From: Aurantiacibacter luteus
GTDB lineage: Bacteria > Pseudomonadota > Alphaproteobacteria > Sphingomonadales > Sphingomonadaceae
Assembly (NCBI RefSeq): GCF_001010945.1
Contig: NZ_LBHB01000002.1
Coordinates: 62,001 to 126,000, forward strand
Length of the DNA: 64,000 nt
Direction of reading: 5' to 3'
Positions 29,503 to 37,919 of this stretch are shown here, in pieces. Numbering within the stretch: position 1 is the stretch's first letter; each line of letters begins with the position of its first letter. Position numbers and translations under genes: made by a program. The notes below the pieces were generated by a model, which saw nothing but the letters and a program-made list of their open reading frames with translations, searched no databases and was not told the DNA's origin.

Positions 29503-30978
29503 ATGGCCGCCTATGACAACCTCGACCGCCCGTTCCTCGCTGGCGAATGGCGCAAGGGCACGGGCGACACGCTCACCAACCTTTGCCCGTGGGACGAAAG
29601 CACGATCTTCGAGATGCCCGGCGCCACCCCTGCGGACGTGGACGAGGCCTTCGAGGCCGCCGCCGAGGCGCAGAAGGAATGGGCCAAGCTCCCGCCCTCG
29701 GCCCGCGCGGCCAAGATGCACGCGATTGCCGACATCATAGAGGCGCGCAAGGACGAGATCGCAGGCTGGATCGTGCGCGAGGTCGGCGGCACGAAATTGA
29801 AGGCGGCGCTCGAACTGATGCTGGTGACGCAGGTCGTGCGGACCGAGGCGGCAAGCCTGCCCTTCATGGCCGAGGGCGCGATCCTGCCCGAGGACCTGCC
29901 CGGCAAGGAAAGCCGCACCTACCGCCGCCCCGTCGGCGTGGTCGCACTGGTGAGCCCCTGGAACTTCCCGCTGCAACTGACCGCGCGTACGCTGTTTCCC
30001 GCGCTGGCGCTGGGCAACGGCGTGGTGGTCAAACCCTCCAGCGATTCCATCGTTACCGGCGGCACCATCTTCGCCGCCATAGCCGAGGAGGCAGAGTTGC
30101 CGCCGGGCCTCGTCGCCGTGCTGCCGGGATCGGGCAAGGCCATTGGCGATGCCGTGGTGCAGCATCCGATCGGCTCGGTCGTGTCCTTCACGGGCTCGAC
30201 CCCCGTGGGTCGCAAGGTCGGGCAGGCGGCGCTCAAGTCCGACAAGCTCAAGTCGCTCGAGCTGGAACTCGGCGGCAACTCGCCCATCGTCGTGCTCGAC
30301 GATGCCGACGTTGACTATGCCGTCGAGGCGAGCGTGTGGGGCAAGTTCATCCACCAGGGGCAGATCTGCATGATCGCCAACCGCATCGTGGTGGAGGACA
30401 AGATCTACGACGAGTTCGCCGAGAAGTTCGTCGCCCGCACGAAGAAGCTCGTCGTCGGCCAGCGCGAGGATCCCGCCTGCATGGTCGGCCCCGTCATCAA
30501 TCGCGACCAGCTCGACAAGGTGATGGAGCTGATCGGCAAGAGCGGCGCGACGAAGGCTTTGGGCGGTGAGGCGGACGGCCTCGTCATCCCGCCGCACGTC
30601 TTCACCGACGTCGCCGAGGACGATGCGCTGGTCGCCAACGAGATCTTTGGCCCCGTCGCTCCGATCCAGCGCGCCCGCGACGAAGAGCACGCCCTCAAGC
30701 TCGCCAACGCAACCGAGATGGGCCTCTCCAGCAGCGTTTTCAGCCGTGACGAGGGCCGCGCCCTGCGCTTCGCCCGGCAAGTGCAGGCGGGCATGACGCA
30801 CATCAACGACCAGACGGTGAACGACAGCCCGTTCAGCCCCTTCGGCGGGGCGAAGAATTCGGGCATCGGGCGCTTCAACGGGCGCTGGGCGGTGGAGGCC
30901 TTTACCGCCACCCACTGGATCAGCGTGCAGCACGAGAAGCGCCAGTTCCCCTTCAGCGCGGACGACGTGCCGGGCTGA
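29503..30978 (+). CDS. NAD(P)-dependent aldehyde dehydrogenase
   Basis: The 491-residue protein is preceded by AAAGGAGG, an ideal ribosome binding site. Active-site motifs include SPWNFPLQ (Asn), LELGGNSP (catalytic Glu) and GQICM with the nucleophilic Cys near residue 288. It oxidises an aldehyde to the acid; the sequence resembles the benzaldehyde or succinate-semialdehyde types but the substrate cannot be assigned. It sits after the catalase gene, where it could detoxify aldehydes from lipid peroxidation; that is inference. Because a terminator precedes it, expression likely needs readthrough or an internal promoter. Confidence 0.9.
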   Translation: MAAYDNLDRPFLAGEWRKGTGDTLTNLCPWDESTIFEMPGATPADVDEAFEAAAEAQKEWAKLPPSARAAKMHAIADIIEARKDEIAGWIVREVGGTKLKAALELMLVTQVVRTEAASLPFMAEGAILPEDLPGKESRTYRRPVGVVALVSPWNFPLQLTARTLFPALALGNGVVVKPSSDSIVTGGTIFAAIAEEAELPPGLVAVLPGSGKAIGDAVVQHPIGSVVSFTGSTPVGRKVGQAALKSDKLKSLELELGGNSPIVVLDDADVDYAVEASVWGKFIHQGQICMIANRIVVEDKIYDEFAEKFVARTKKLVVGQREDPACMVGPVINRDQLDKVMELIGKSGATKALGGEADGLVIPPHVFTDVAEDDALVANEIFGPVAPIQRARDEEHALKLANATEMGLSSSVFSRDEGRALRFARQVQAGMTHINDQTVNDSPFSPFGGAKNSGIGRFNGRWAVEAFTATHWISVQHEKRQFPFSADDVPG

Positions 30979-31049
30979 CGGGAAATCCCCTTGCGTTCAG
31001 CTTGGCCGGGGTAGATGCAGCCGAAACCAGTTTTCGGAGAGACTCGACC

Positions 31050-33104
31050 ATGCGTATTCGCCTCGCAATCCTTGCTTCATCGTCCATCGCCGCGTTCGGC
31101 TTCGCCGCCACCCCGGCCGCCGCCGAGGAGGGTATGTGGACCTTCGACGGCTTCCCGACCGAGCAGATGATGTCGGAGTATGGCTGGGCGCCCGACCAGG
31201 CCTGGCTTGACCGGGTGCAGGCCGGCGCGGTGCGCCTGACGGGCGGCTGCTCGGCCAGCTTCGTCTCGCCCGACGGCCTGATCCTGACGAACCACCACTG
31301 CATCGCCAGCTGCCTGTTCGACAACTCGAGCGCCGAGAGCGACTACCTCGACCACGGCTTCGTCGCCGCGCGCCGCGAGGACGAGCTGCGCTGCCCCGGC
31401 CAGCAGGCCGAGGTCGTCACCGGCATCACCGACGTGACCGCCCGCGTGCAGGGTGCCTTCGCCAACCTCGAAGGCGAGGCGCTGGTGCGCGCGCGCAATG
31501 CCGAGATCGCCGCCATCGAAAGCGAGAGCTGCACCGACACCGCCACCACCCGCTGCCAGGTCGTCACCCTGTTCGGCGGAGGGCAGTACAAGCTGTACAC
31601 CTACCGCAAGTATTCCGACGTTCGCGTCGCCTGGGCACCTGAAGACCGCGCCGCGACCTTCGGCGGCGATCCCGATAACTTCAATTTCCCGCGCTATTCG
31701 ATGGATGCGAGCTTCCTGCGCGCTTACGAGAACGGCCAGCCCGTCTCCACGCCGAACCACCTGCGCTGGGATCCGCGCGCGCCGCAGGACGGTGAGATCA
31801 CCTTCGTCGTCGGCAATCCCGGCTCGACCAGCCGACTGTGGACCGAGAGCCAGCGCGCTTTCGAGCGCGAGGTGCGCCTGCCGGTCACCGTCGCCACCAC
31901 GTCCGAACTGCGCGGCCGCCTGATCCGCGCGATGGAGGAAAGCCCCGAGCACGCGCGCGAGGGTCTCGATACGCTGAACGGCCTCGAAAACAGCCTGAAG
32001 GTCTATATCGGCCGCACCACCGCGCTCAACGATCCCGGCTTCACCGGCCCGCTCGCCCAGGCCGAGGCGGACCTGCGCGCCCGCAGCGCCGGCAATGCAG
32101 AGGTCGGCGATCCGTGGGCCACCGTGGACGCGGCGGTCGATGCCTACCGCGACCTCTACATGCCCTACCGCTTCATCACGCCCTCGAGCAGTCTCTACAG
32201 CTACGCCGAGGCGCTGGTCTATGCCGCGCAGGAACGCGCCAAGCCCAACGGTGAGCGCCTGCCCGGCTTCACCGACAGCGCGCTCCCGCTCGCCGAACAG
32301 CGCCTGCTGGGCGAAGTGCCGGTCTATCCCTGGCTGGAGGAGCTGACGCTCGCCTGGAGCCTTTCCAAGGCGCGCGAGTATCTCGGCGTCGACGATGCCG
32401 ACACCCGCCTGCTGCTGGGCCGCGAAAGCCCCGAGCAGCTGGCCGAGCGGCTGGTCTCGGGCACCCGCCTCGCCGATGTCGAGTATCGCCGCCAGCTGTG
32501 GGAAGGCGGCATGGACGCCATCGAGGCATCCGACGATCCGATGATCCAGTACGCCCTGCGGCTCAACGCCCGCGACCGCGAGTTGCAGCAGCTGGTCGAT
32601 GCCTCCTACGCGGCCCCGCTCGCCACGGCCGGGGCAAAGCTTGCCGATGCGCGTTTCTCCGCCTTCGGTGACAGCCTCTATCCCGACGCGACCTTTACCC
32701 TGCGAATCTCCTACGGGCGGGTGCAGGGCTGGGAGGAGCGCGGCAACATGGTGCCCTATCGCACCGTGATGGGCGGCACCTTCGAGCGCGCCACCGGCAA
32801 CGCCCCGTTCGACGTCGCCCCCGCCTTTGCCGAGATGCAGGACCGCATCGACCCCGCCGTCACCTACGACTTCGTCACCACGAACGACATTATCGGCGGC
32901 AATTCGGGTTCGCCGGTGATCGACCGCAACGGATCCGTGATCGGCGCGGCTTTCGATGGCAACATCCACTCGCTGGGCGGCAACTACGGCTACGACGGCA
33001 CGCTGAACCGCACCGTGGCGGTGAGCACCGAAGCCGTGCAGGAAGCGCTGGAGACGATCTACCCGGCCCCGGCGCTGGTGGCGGAACTCAACGCCGGGCG
33101 CTGA
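31050..33104 (+). CDS. S46 family dipeptidyl-peptidase (DPP7/DPP11 type)
   Basis: The 684-residue protein from the ATG at 31050 has a Sec signal peptide ending near ATPAAAEEG. S46 is a chymotrypsin-like serine exopeptidase family. The His lies in TNHHC (about residue 82), the catalytic Ser in GGNSGSPV (about 620) and an Asp in the FNFPRYSMDASF region. S46 enzymes in the periplasm remove dipeptides from the N terminus of peptides, feeding amino-acid uptake. Whether it prefers acidic (DPP11) or hydrophobic (DPP7) residues cannot be read reliably. Monocistronic by spacing; convergent with the LytTR gene. Confidence 0.9.
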   Translation: MRIRLAILASSSIAAFGFAATPAAAEEGMWTFDGFPTEQMMSEYGWAPDQAWLDRVQAGAVRLTGGCSASFVSPDGLILTNHHCIASCLFDNSSAESDYLDHGFVAARREDELRCPGQQAEVVTGITDVTARVQGAFANLEGEALVRARNAEIAAIESESCTDTATTRCQVVTLFGGGQYKLYTYRKYSDVRVAWAPEDRAATFGGDPDNFNFPRYSMDASFLRAYENGQPVSTPNHLRWDPRAPQDGEITFVVGNPGSTSRLWTESQRAFEREVRLPVTVATTSELRGRLIRAMEESPEHAREGLDTLNGLENSLKVYIGRTTALNDPGFTGPLAQAEADLRARSAGNAEVGDPWATVDAAVDAYRDLYMPYRFITPSSSLYSYAEALVYAAQERAKPNGERLPGFTDSALPLAEQRLLGEVPVYPWLEELTLAWSLSKAREYLGVDDADTRLLLGRESPEQLAERLVSGTRLADVEYRRQLWEGGMDAIEASDDPMIQYALRLNARDRELQQLVDASYAAPLATAGAKLADARFSAFGDSLYPDATFTLRISYGRVQGWEERGNMVPYRTVMGGTFERATGNAPFDVAPAFAEMQDRIDPAVTYDFVTTNDIIGGNSGSPVIDRNGSVIGAAFDGNIHSLGGNYGYDGTLNRTVAVSTEAVQEALETIYPAPALVAELNAGR

Positions 33105-33108
33105 GCGG

Positions 33109-33882
33109 TCAGAGCCAGCCGGCCTCCTTCAGCGGCGCCACCTGCGCGCGGCTGACGGGGGCCTCCAGCCCGTTGTCGAGCACTAGCCGGACGTTGCGCC
33201 CATCGCGGCGCACGTCCGCCACCGCGCCCCGCGCCACCCACCAGCTGCGGTGGACTTGCTCACCCTCCACGCCGTCCATCTCGGCCACGGCATCGCGCAT
33301 CCTGAGCAAGACCAGCTCGCTGCCGAGCATGGTGTGCGTGCGCACGTAGTGGTCCTCCATCTCCAGCGCCACGATGTCGGTGCCGAGGTGCGGCGGAAGG
33401 CGGTCGAGGAAGCGGGGCAATGGATGCGCGGCGGGAGCGAGCGGCTGCGGCTCCGGCGGCGATGCCGCGAAGCTTTCGCGCGTGGCGGGCAGCAGGTTCA
33501 TCGCCAGCGTCACCACCGCGCCCACGACGGCAACGAAGAAATAGTGGGTCAGTGCGCCTTCTGCGGTGGGCACGGGGCTGCCGTTGATCAGCCAGACCAG
33601 CACGGCCATCGGCATCGAGGCGATGAGCACCGCGGCGGTCCACAGCGACCAGCGCGGCAAATCGAGCACGCCGCCCAGGCGCAGCACGATCACTCCCACC
33701 GGTTTGTAGAAGGCATAGCCCGCCACCGCGAGGACGACCCAGTAGGCGGCGCGCGCCGCGAACGACATCGCCCCCGTGCCGAGCGGCGCGAGCAGCGCCA
33801 GCACCAGCCCGATGCCCGCGAGCACCGCCACGTCGACGATCACCTGCCGGATGGCGGTGGGGGTGGGTGCCGAAAGTCGCAT
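33109..33882 (-). CDS. membrane-anchored LytTR DNA-binding regulator
   Basis: The 257-residue protein has four predicted membrane helices in the first 135 residues and a Pro-rich linker. A C-terminal LytTR domain (about 165-257) follows, with EMEDHYVRTHT, LLRMRDAVAEM, VHRSWWVARGAV and the final DNA-contacting strands NGLEAPVSR. Such membrane LytTR proteins act without a kinase, sensing something in the membrane. It is divergent from the DUF2306 gene, so it probably controls it. Possible direct half-sites lie at 33903 and 33945. Confidence 0.85.
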   Translation of the reverse strand: MRLSAPTPTAIRQVIVDVAVLAGIGLVLALLAPLGTGAMSFAARAAYWVVLAVAGYAFYKPVGVIVLRLGGVLDLPRWSLWTAAVLIASMPMAVLVWLINGSPVPTAEGALTHYFFVAVVGAVVTLAMNLLPATRESFAASPPEPQPLAPAAHPLPRFLDRLPPHLGTDIVALEMEDHYVRTHTMLGSELVLLRMRDAVAEMDGVEGEQVHRSWWVARGAVADVRRDGRNVRLVLDNGLEAPVSRAQVAPLKEAGWL

Positions 33883-33902
33883 CAGGGGTCCGAACCTAGC
33901 GC

Positions 33903-33953
33903 CCGTTCGCGCTTCGTAAAGTGGAAGGGTCGCGGATTGGCGCGCCGTTCACG
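33903..33953. promoter_or_regulatory. possible LytTR half-sites (direct repeat)
   Basis: CCGTTCGCG (33903-33911) and CCGTTCACG (33945-33953) are 9-base direct copies with one mismatch. They are spaced 42 bases apart, about four helical turns, in the divergent gap between a LytTR gene and its neighbour. LytTR proteins bind direct repeats on one helix face. The match to the family consensus is only suggestive. Confidence 0.3.
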
Positions 33954-34042
33954 TATCCACGCGACCATCGGCGAAACCCGCGTTGCCCGCCGGCGGCAGC
34001 GCGGCACAACGGCCTGGCAACCCGCCACGGAGACCTTTTGCC

Positions 34043-34576
34043 ATGACCAGCTTCGCCCTCCCCTTCGCCTCCGCCCCGGCCCGCCCCGGCTTCGACATCG
34101 GCCCGCTGACCCGCAGCCTCGTCGCGCTCGCCGCCATCAGCATGACCTTCGTCTGCTTGCTGGCGCTCGGCCGTGCGGCAATGGGCATGGCGGGCGACCT
34201 CGGCCCCTATACGAAGCTGCCGGTGATCGTGCACGTCGCCGCCGTCCTGCCCGCGGTGCCGCTCGGCGGTTATCTGCTTGTGGCGCGCAAGGGCGATGCG
34301 CGGCACAGGCTGCTGGGCAAGGTCTGGCTGGTGCTGATGCTGGTCACCGCGACCAGCGCGATCTTCATCAAGACCTCGGGCAGCTTCAGCTGGATCCACC
34401 TCTTCGTTCCGCTGACCTTTCATGCCGCCTGGCAGACCATCGCCACCGCGCGGCGCGGCGACATCGCCGGGCACAAGCGGCACCTGGTGCGCACCTACCT
34501 GCTGGCGCTGATGATCCCCGGCATTGCGGCGATCCTGGTGCCGGACCGGCTGATGAACGTCATGCTTTTCGGCTGA
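34043..34576 (+). CDS. DUF2306 domain membrane protein
   Basis: The 177-residue protein from the ATG at 34043 has four or five membrane helices and the DUF2306 pattern HVAAVLPAVPLGGYLL, RHRLLGKVWLVLMLVTATSAIFI and GHKRHLVRTYLLALMIPGI. A role in membrane or electron-transfer functions has been guessed for the family but none is proven. It is divergent from the LytTR regulator gene, a common pairing in sphingomonads. The upstream frame extension has no ribosome binding site. Confidence 0.83.
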   Translation: MTSFALPFASAPARPGFDIGPLTRSLVALAAISMTFVCLLALGRAAMGMAGDLGPYTKLPVIVHVAAVLPAVPLGGYLLVARKGDARHRLLGKVWLVLMLVTATSAIFIKTSGSFSWIHLFVPLTFHAAWQTIATARRGDIAGHKRHLVRTYLLALMIPGIAAILVPDRLMNVMLFG

Positions 34577-34577
34577 G

Positions 34578-35144
34578 CTAGCGCCGCCGCTTCAGGACCA
34601 GATACAGCGCGCCGTCGCCCCCGTGGCGGCGGTGCGCCTGCCTGACCGCGGCGATGTCGGCGGCGTGGCTGCCGGCGGCCAGCCAATCGAGGATCTTGGC
34701 GCGGATCGCACCGCGCTTCGAGCCCCGGTCGGCGGCATCGACCGGACGGCTCTTGCCCGTCACCACCAGCACCAGCCGCGCGCCCATCGCCTTGGCCTGC
34801 ACCAGCCCGTCGTCGAGCCGGCGGTAGGCCTGGTCGAGCGTGTGGCCGTGCAGGTCGAGGGTGAAGTCCGGATCGGTCGAGGTGCGCGCGAGGCGACGCT
34901 CCCAGTGGCTGTCGAGACCCGGAGCGGGTTGCGGCGGTGGCGGCGGCGGCGGTGCGGCTCTCGGGGCCGGGGCAGCGCGGGTCACGGCGGGCTTGGCCTT
35001 GACGAAGACCGGCGGTGCCTTGCCAGCCTTTGCAGGCCCCGGCGCGGCGGGCGCGGGCCGGACCGGAGCGAGCGGCGTCACCGTCTTGGCCAGCCGCTCC
35101 CACGCGGCGGCCTCTTCGGCAGAGAGGCCGCGCGGATGGCTCAT
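34578..35144 (-). CDS. Smr/MutS C-terminal domain protein
   Basis: The 188-residue product from the ATG at 35144 has a Pro/Ala-rich disordered N terminus of about 80 residues. A C-terminal Smr domain follows, with the LDLHGHTLDQA motif, VVTGKS and a GALYLVLKRRR end. Smr domains can have DNA- or RNA-nicking activity; the function of this single-domain type is unknown. The start overlaps the mltA stop (ATGA), so it is translationally coupled, and the order mltA-smr is common in alphaproteobacteria. Confidence 0.88.
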   Translation of the reverse strand: MSHPRGLSAEEAAAWERLAKTVTPLAPVRPAPAAPGPAKAGKAPPVFVKAKPAVTRAAPAPRAAPPPPPPPQPAPGLDSHWERRLARTSTDPDFTLDLHGHTLDQAYRRLDDGLVQAKAMGARLVLVVTGKSRPVDAADRGSKRGAIRAKILDWLAAGSHAADIAAVRQAHRRHGGDGALYLVLKRRR

Positions 35145-36376
35145 CGCGGGTAGCGGGCGGCGGCCTCGTTCGGCAGCAGGACATAGGCCTGCCCGCGCCC
35201 GCTCATGCCGCCCGCCACCTCGCGCGCGCGGCTGCCTGCGCCCCAGTAGGTGTCGAACCGATTGGGCCCGCGGATGGCCCCGCCGGTGTCCTGCGCGATC
35301 CACAGCCCGTCCGCCACGTCGCGGTCGAGGTCGAGCAGGACCGGCGCGCCGTAGGGCACGTACTTGGGATCGACCGCCACGCTGCTTTCGCCCACCACCG
35401 GCACGCCGATGCTGCCGAGCGGGCCGATGGCGGCGTTGGGGCCGGTCAGTTCCTGAAAGAAGATCCAGCTGGCGTTCTCGCGCATGATGGCGCGGCCCTC
35501 GGCCGGGTAATCGCGCAGGTAGGCGACGATGCCCTGCATGGAGGTCGCGTAAGGGGTGCCCTCGCCGATCAGCCCGCGTTGGCGCATCAGGGCGCCAATG
35601 CCGGTGTAGCCGTGGCCGTTCTGCTGGGCATAGCCGATCCGCACGACCTCGCCCTGCGGCGAGACCAGCCGGCCCGAACCCTGGATCTGGAGGAAGAAGA
35701 ATTCGATGGCGTCGGCGGCATAGCCTATCACCGGCGCGCGGCCTTCGAGGCTGCCGTTCTCGATCGCCGTGCGGTCGTCGAATTCCACGCAGCGTCCGTC
35801 GGGCAGGCGGCGGCTGAGCGGGGCGCGGCCGGTGCGCTCGCTCATGGCGATGTCGTCGCGCCAGCATCGTTCCAGATCGTAGGGAACGCCGTAGACCGGC
35901 ACGTCGGTGGCGGCGCGGCGGGTGCGGTAGCCGGTGATCTCGGGCTCGAAGTAGCCGGTGGCGAAAGCCTCGCCGGTGCCCACGCGAACCGGAGTGAAGT
36001 AGGCGGCAAAGAATTGCGCGGCCCTCTCGCGCGGCCAGCTGGGCGCGGCGGCGCAGGAGGTCGCCCAGTCGGCCGTCTGGGTCAGGCCGGAGAGGTCGGC
36101 GCGGCTCGTGACGACACGGCAGCTGCGGGCAAAGGCGTCGAGCGCGGCAGCGGCATCGGCGGCGTCGATACGGGCGAGCGCGGCGGTCGGCACCCGCACC
36201 GCGCCAAGCTCGAAAGCGCTTGCGGCGACGGGAGCGGGCGCGGGCGGTGGCGCCGTGCCGGAAGGCGGCGGCGGAGGCGGCTGCGCCACATCGGGCAGGC
36301 GACCCTCGGGTATGACACGTCCGCAGGCGGCGAGCGCCAGCAGGGCGACGGCGGCAAAGGTGGAACGGAGCGACAT
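35141..36376 (-). CDS. mltA: membrane-bound lytic murein transglycosylase A
   Basis: MltA cleaves peptidoglycan between MurNAc and GlcNAc with formation of a 1,6-anhydro end. The 411-residue lipoprotein has a signal peptide ending in the lipobox LAAC, then a Pro-rich stretch, the double-psi barrel 3D domains and the catalytic Asp in QDTGGAIRGPNRFDTYWG (about residue 362). ATG at 36376 is used; a GTG one codon upstream is possible. It sits between the timA-like gene and smr and overlaps smr. Confidence 0.93.
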   Translation of the reverse strand: MSLRSTFAAVALLALAACGRVIPEGRLPDVAQPPPPPPSGTAPPPAPAPVAASAFELGAVRVPTAALARIDAADAAAALDAFARSCRVVTSRADLSGLTQTADWATSCAAAPSWPRERAAQFFAAYFTPVRVGTGEAFATGYFEPEITGYRTRRAATDVPVYGVPYDLERCWRDDIAMSERTGRAPLSRRLPDGRCVEFDDRTAIENGSLEGRAPVIGYAADAIEFFFLQIQGSGRLVSPQGEVVRIGYAQQNGHGYTGIGALMRQRGLIGEGTPYATSMQGIVAYLRDYPAEGRAIMRENASWIFFQELTGPNAAIGPLGSIGVPVVGESSVAVDPKYVPYGAPVLLDLDRDVADGLWIAQDTGGAIRGPNRFDTYWGAGSRAREVAGGMSGRGQAYVLLPNEAAARYPR

Positions 36377-36392
36377 CACCCCGCGGGCGCTA

Positions 36393-37055
36393 TCAGCCCG
36401 CGTCGGTCTCGTCGAGCAGCCAGTTGGGATCGGCGCTGCGCACGTCGCGCTTGAAGGTCCAAACGTCGCGGCTCTCGATCGCGTCGTCGAGCGAGCCGGC
36501 GATGACCTGGCCGTTCCTGTCGCGCGTCACGCTGGCGATATCGGCCACGAAACGTACCGCGATGCGCGCCATGTTGCCGTCGAGCATGGCCGAATGGATC
36601 GTGCTGTCCTCGATGCGGATCAGGCGATTGTCGAGCGTCTGCCCGGCAGCCTCGCGGTCGTCGATGGCGGCGGCGAAGCTGGCGTAGACGTCGTCGTCGC
36701 ACAGCTCGCGCAGCTCCTCGCGGTCGCCGCGCCAGAACGCCTCGAGCACGAATTCGTAGGCACCTTTCGCGCCTTCCATGAACGACAGCAGTTCGAACCG
36801 GCGATCGGCGGCGGAAATTTCGCGGAGGCCACGCTCGATCGCGACGGGGAAATGGTCGAGCACGCGATCGGTGCGCGGCGCGTCGGCGGCGGGCTGCACC
36901 GCCACCTCTGCCGCCTTGCGCGCCTGTTCGGCCTGCTCGAGACGGCTGGCGATCATCTCCTCCTCGTGCTCGGCCTTCTGGCCCAGCACCGAATAGAGCC
37001 GCATGCCGAGAAACGCGGCAATCATGGCGAGGATGACGATTTCCCAGATAACCAC
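36393..37055 (-). CDS. TimA/Tim44-domain adaptor-like protein
   Basis: The 220-residue protein begins with one membrane helix (VIWEIVILAMIAAFLGM) followed by a charged, coiled-coil region (AEHEEEMIASRLEQAEQARKA). A C-terminal Tim44-like domain follows (about 75-220) with FELLSFMEGAKGAYEFVLEAFWRGD. The start is a GTG at 37055. Alphaproteobacterial TimA is the relative of mitochondrial Tim44 and is found beside secB. The gene is divergent from secB, fitting a role in protein export or membrane protein quality control, which is inferred. Confidence 0.82.
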   Translation of the reverse strand: MVIWEIVILAMIAAFLGMRLYSVLGQKAEHEEEMIASRLEQAEQARKAAEVAVQPAADAPRTDRVLDHFPVAIERGLREISAADRRFELLSFMEGAKGAYEFVLEAFWRGDREELRELCDDDVYASFAAAIDDREAAGQTLDNRLIRIEDSTIHSAMLDGNMARIAVRFVADIASVTRDRNGQVIAGSLDDAIESRDVWTFKRDVRSADPNWLLDETDAG

Positions 37056-37289
37056 TTAGCGATCTTTCCCAAGTCTGCGAGCCCCGCGAATTGGTCCCGT
37101 CGCGGGCGGTCGGGCTGTCATGAACCAGATAGGGTCTCATGGCAAACTAACAACCGCGGCTTAAGGTCCGCTGAAGCCGCCCCTGCCCCGCCCCGGTACC
37201 GACCTGCCGCGACGTTGCCCCGCGTGCGCAAGGGTGATAGGCGCGCCCGCAATCCCATCTTCCGGACAGATACGAAAGACCAACGCACA

Positions 37290-37883
37290 ATGGCCGACGA
37301 ACAAGGCAACGACGTCCTCACCGATCTCGACAACATGGCGCCCGCCGGTGGCCCGCAGCCGATGAACGGCGCGGACACCCAGCCGGTCGCCGGCATCGTC
37401 ACCCAGTACGTGAAGGACCTCTCGGTCGAGAACCCGCGCGCGCCCGACAGCTTCCAGTGGCGCGACCAGCCCGAGATGGACGTGCAGTTCAACATCGGCG
37501 CGGCCAAGGTCAACGAGGAGCTGACCGAGATCGAGCTGAAGGTGACCGCCACCAGCAAGACCGCGCAGGGCACCGCCTACATCGTCGACCTCGCCTATTG
37601 CGGCCTCGTGGGAATGCGCAACATGGCCGAGGACCAGAAGCAGATGTTCCTGTTCGCCGAGGCGCCGCGCATCCTGTTCCCCTTCGCCCGCCGCATCATC
37701 GCCGATGCCGTGCGCGATGCGGGCTTCGCTCCGCTGATGCTCGACCCGATCGATTTCAACGGCCTCTACGTCCAGCAGCTCGCCGCCCGGCGCGCGCAGG
37801 AACAGGCCGGCGGCGACCAGGTGGGCGGCGAGCAGCCGCCGCAAATGGGCGGCCGCGGCGACGGCACCGGCGGCGCCAACTAG
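37290..37883 (+). CDS. secB: protein-export chaperone SecB
   Basis: SecB binds unfolded precursors and hands them to SecA. The 197-residue product is longer than the roughly 155-residue E. coli protein, with an extra N-terminal segment rich in acidic and Pro residues and a Gly/Gln-rich C terminus. The core is intact, with YVKDLSVENPRAP, FNIGAAKVNEE, VDLAYCGLVGM, LFPFARRIIADAVRDAGF and LDPIDFNGLY. It lies divergently from the TimA-like gene, and murJ follows 36 bases downstream. Confidence 0.95.
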   Translation: MADEQGNDVLTDLDNMAPAGGPQPMNGADTQPVAGIVTQYVKDLSVENPRAPDSFQWRDQPEMDVQFNIGAAKVNEELTEIELKVTATSKTAQGTAYIVDLAYCGLVGMRNMAEDQKQMFLFAEAPRILFPFARRIIADAVRDAGFAPLMLDPIDFNGLYVQQLAARRAQEQAGGDQVGGEQPPQMGGRGDGTGGAN

Positions 37884-37919
37884 GGATCGCTTGGGGCGCG
37901 AAAGGGCCTTGGGGGCGGC

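Noticed and set aside
27748-30933. Long minus-strand open frame across catalase and aldehyde dehydrogenase
   Set aside because: Antisense shadow of two well-supported enzymes.
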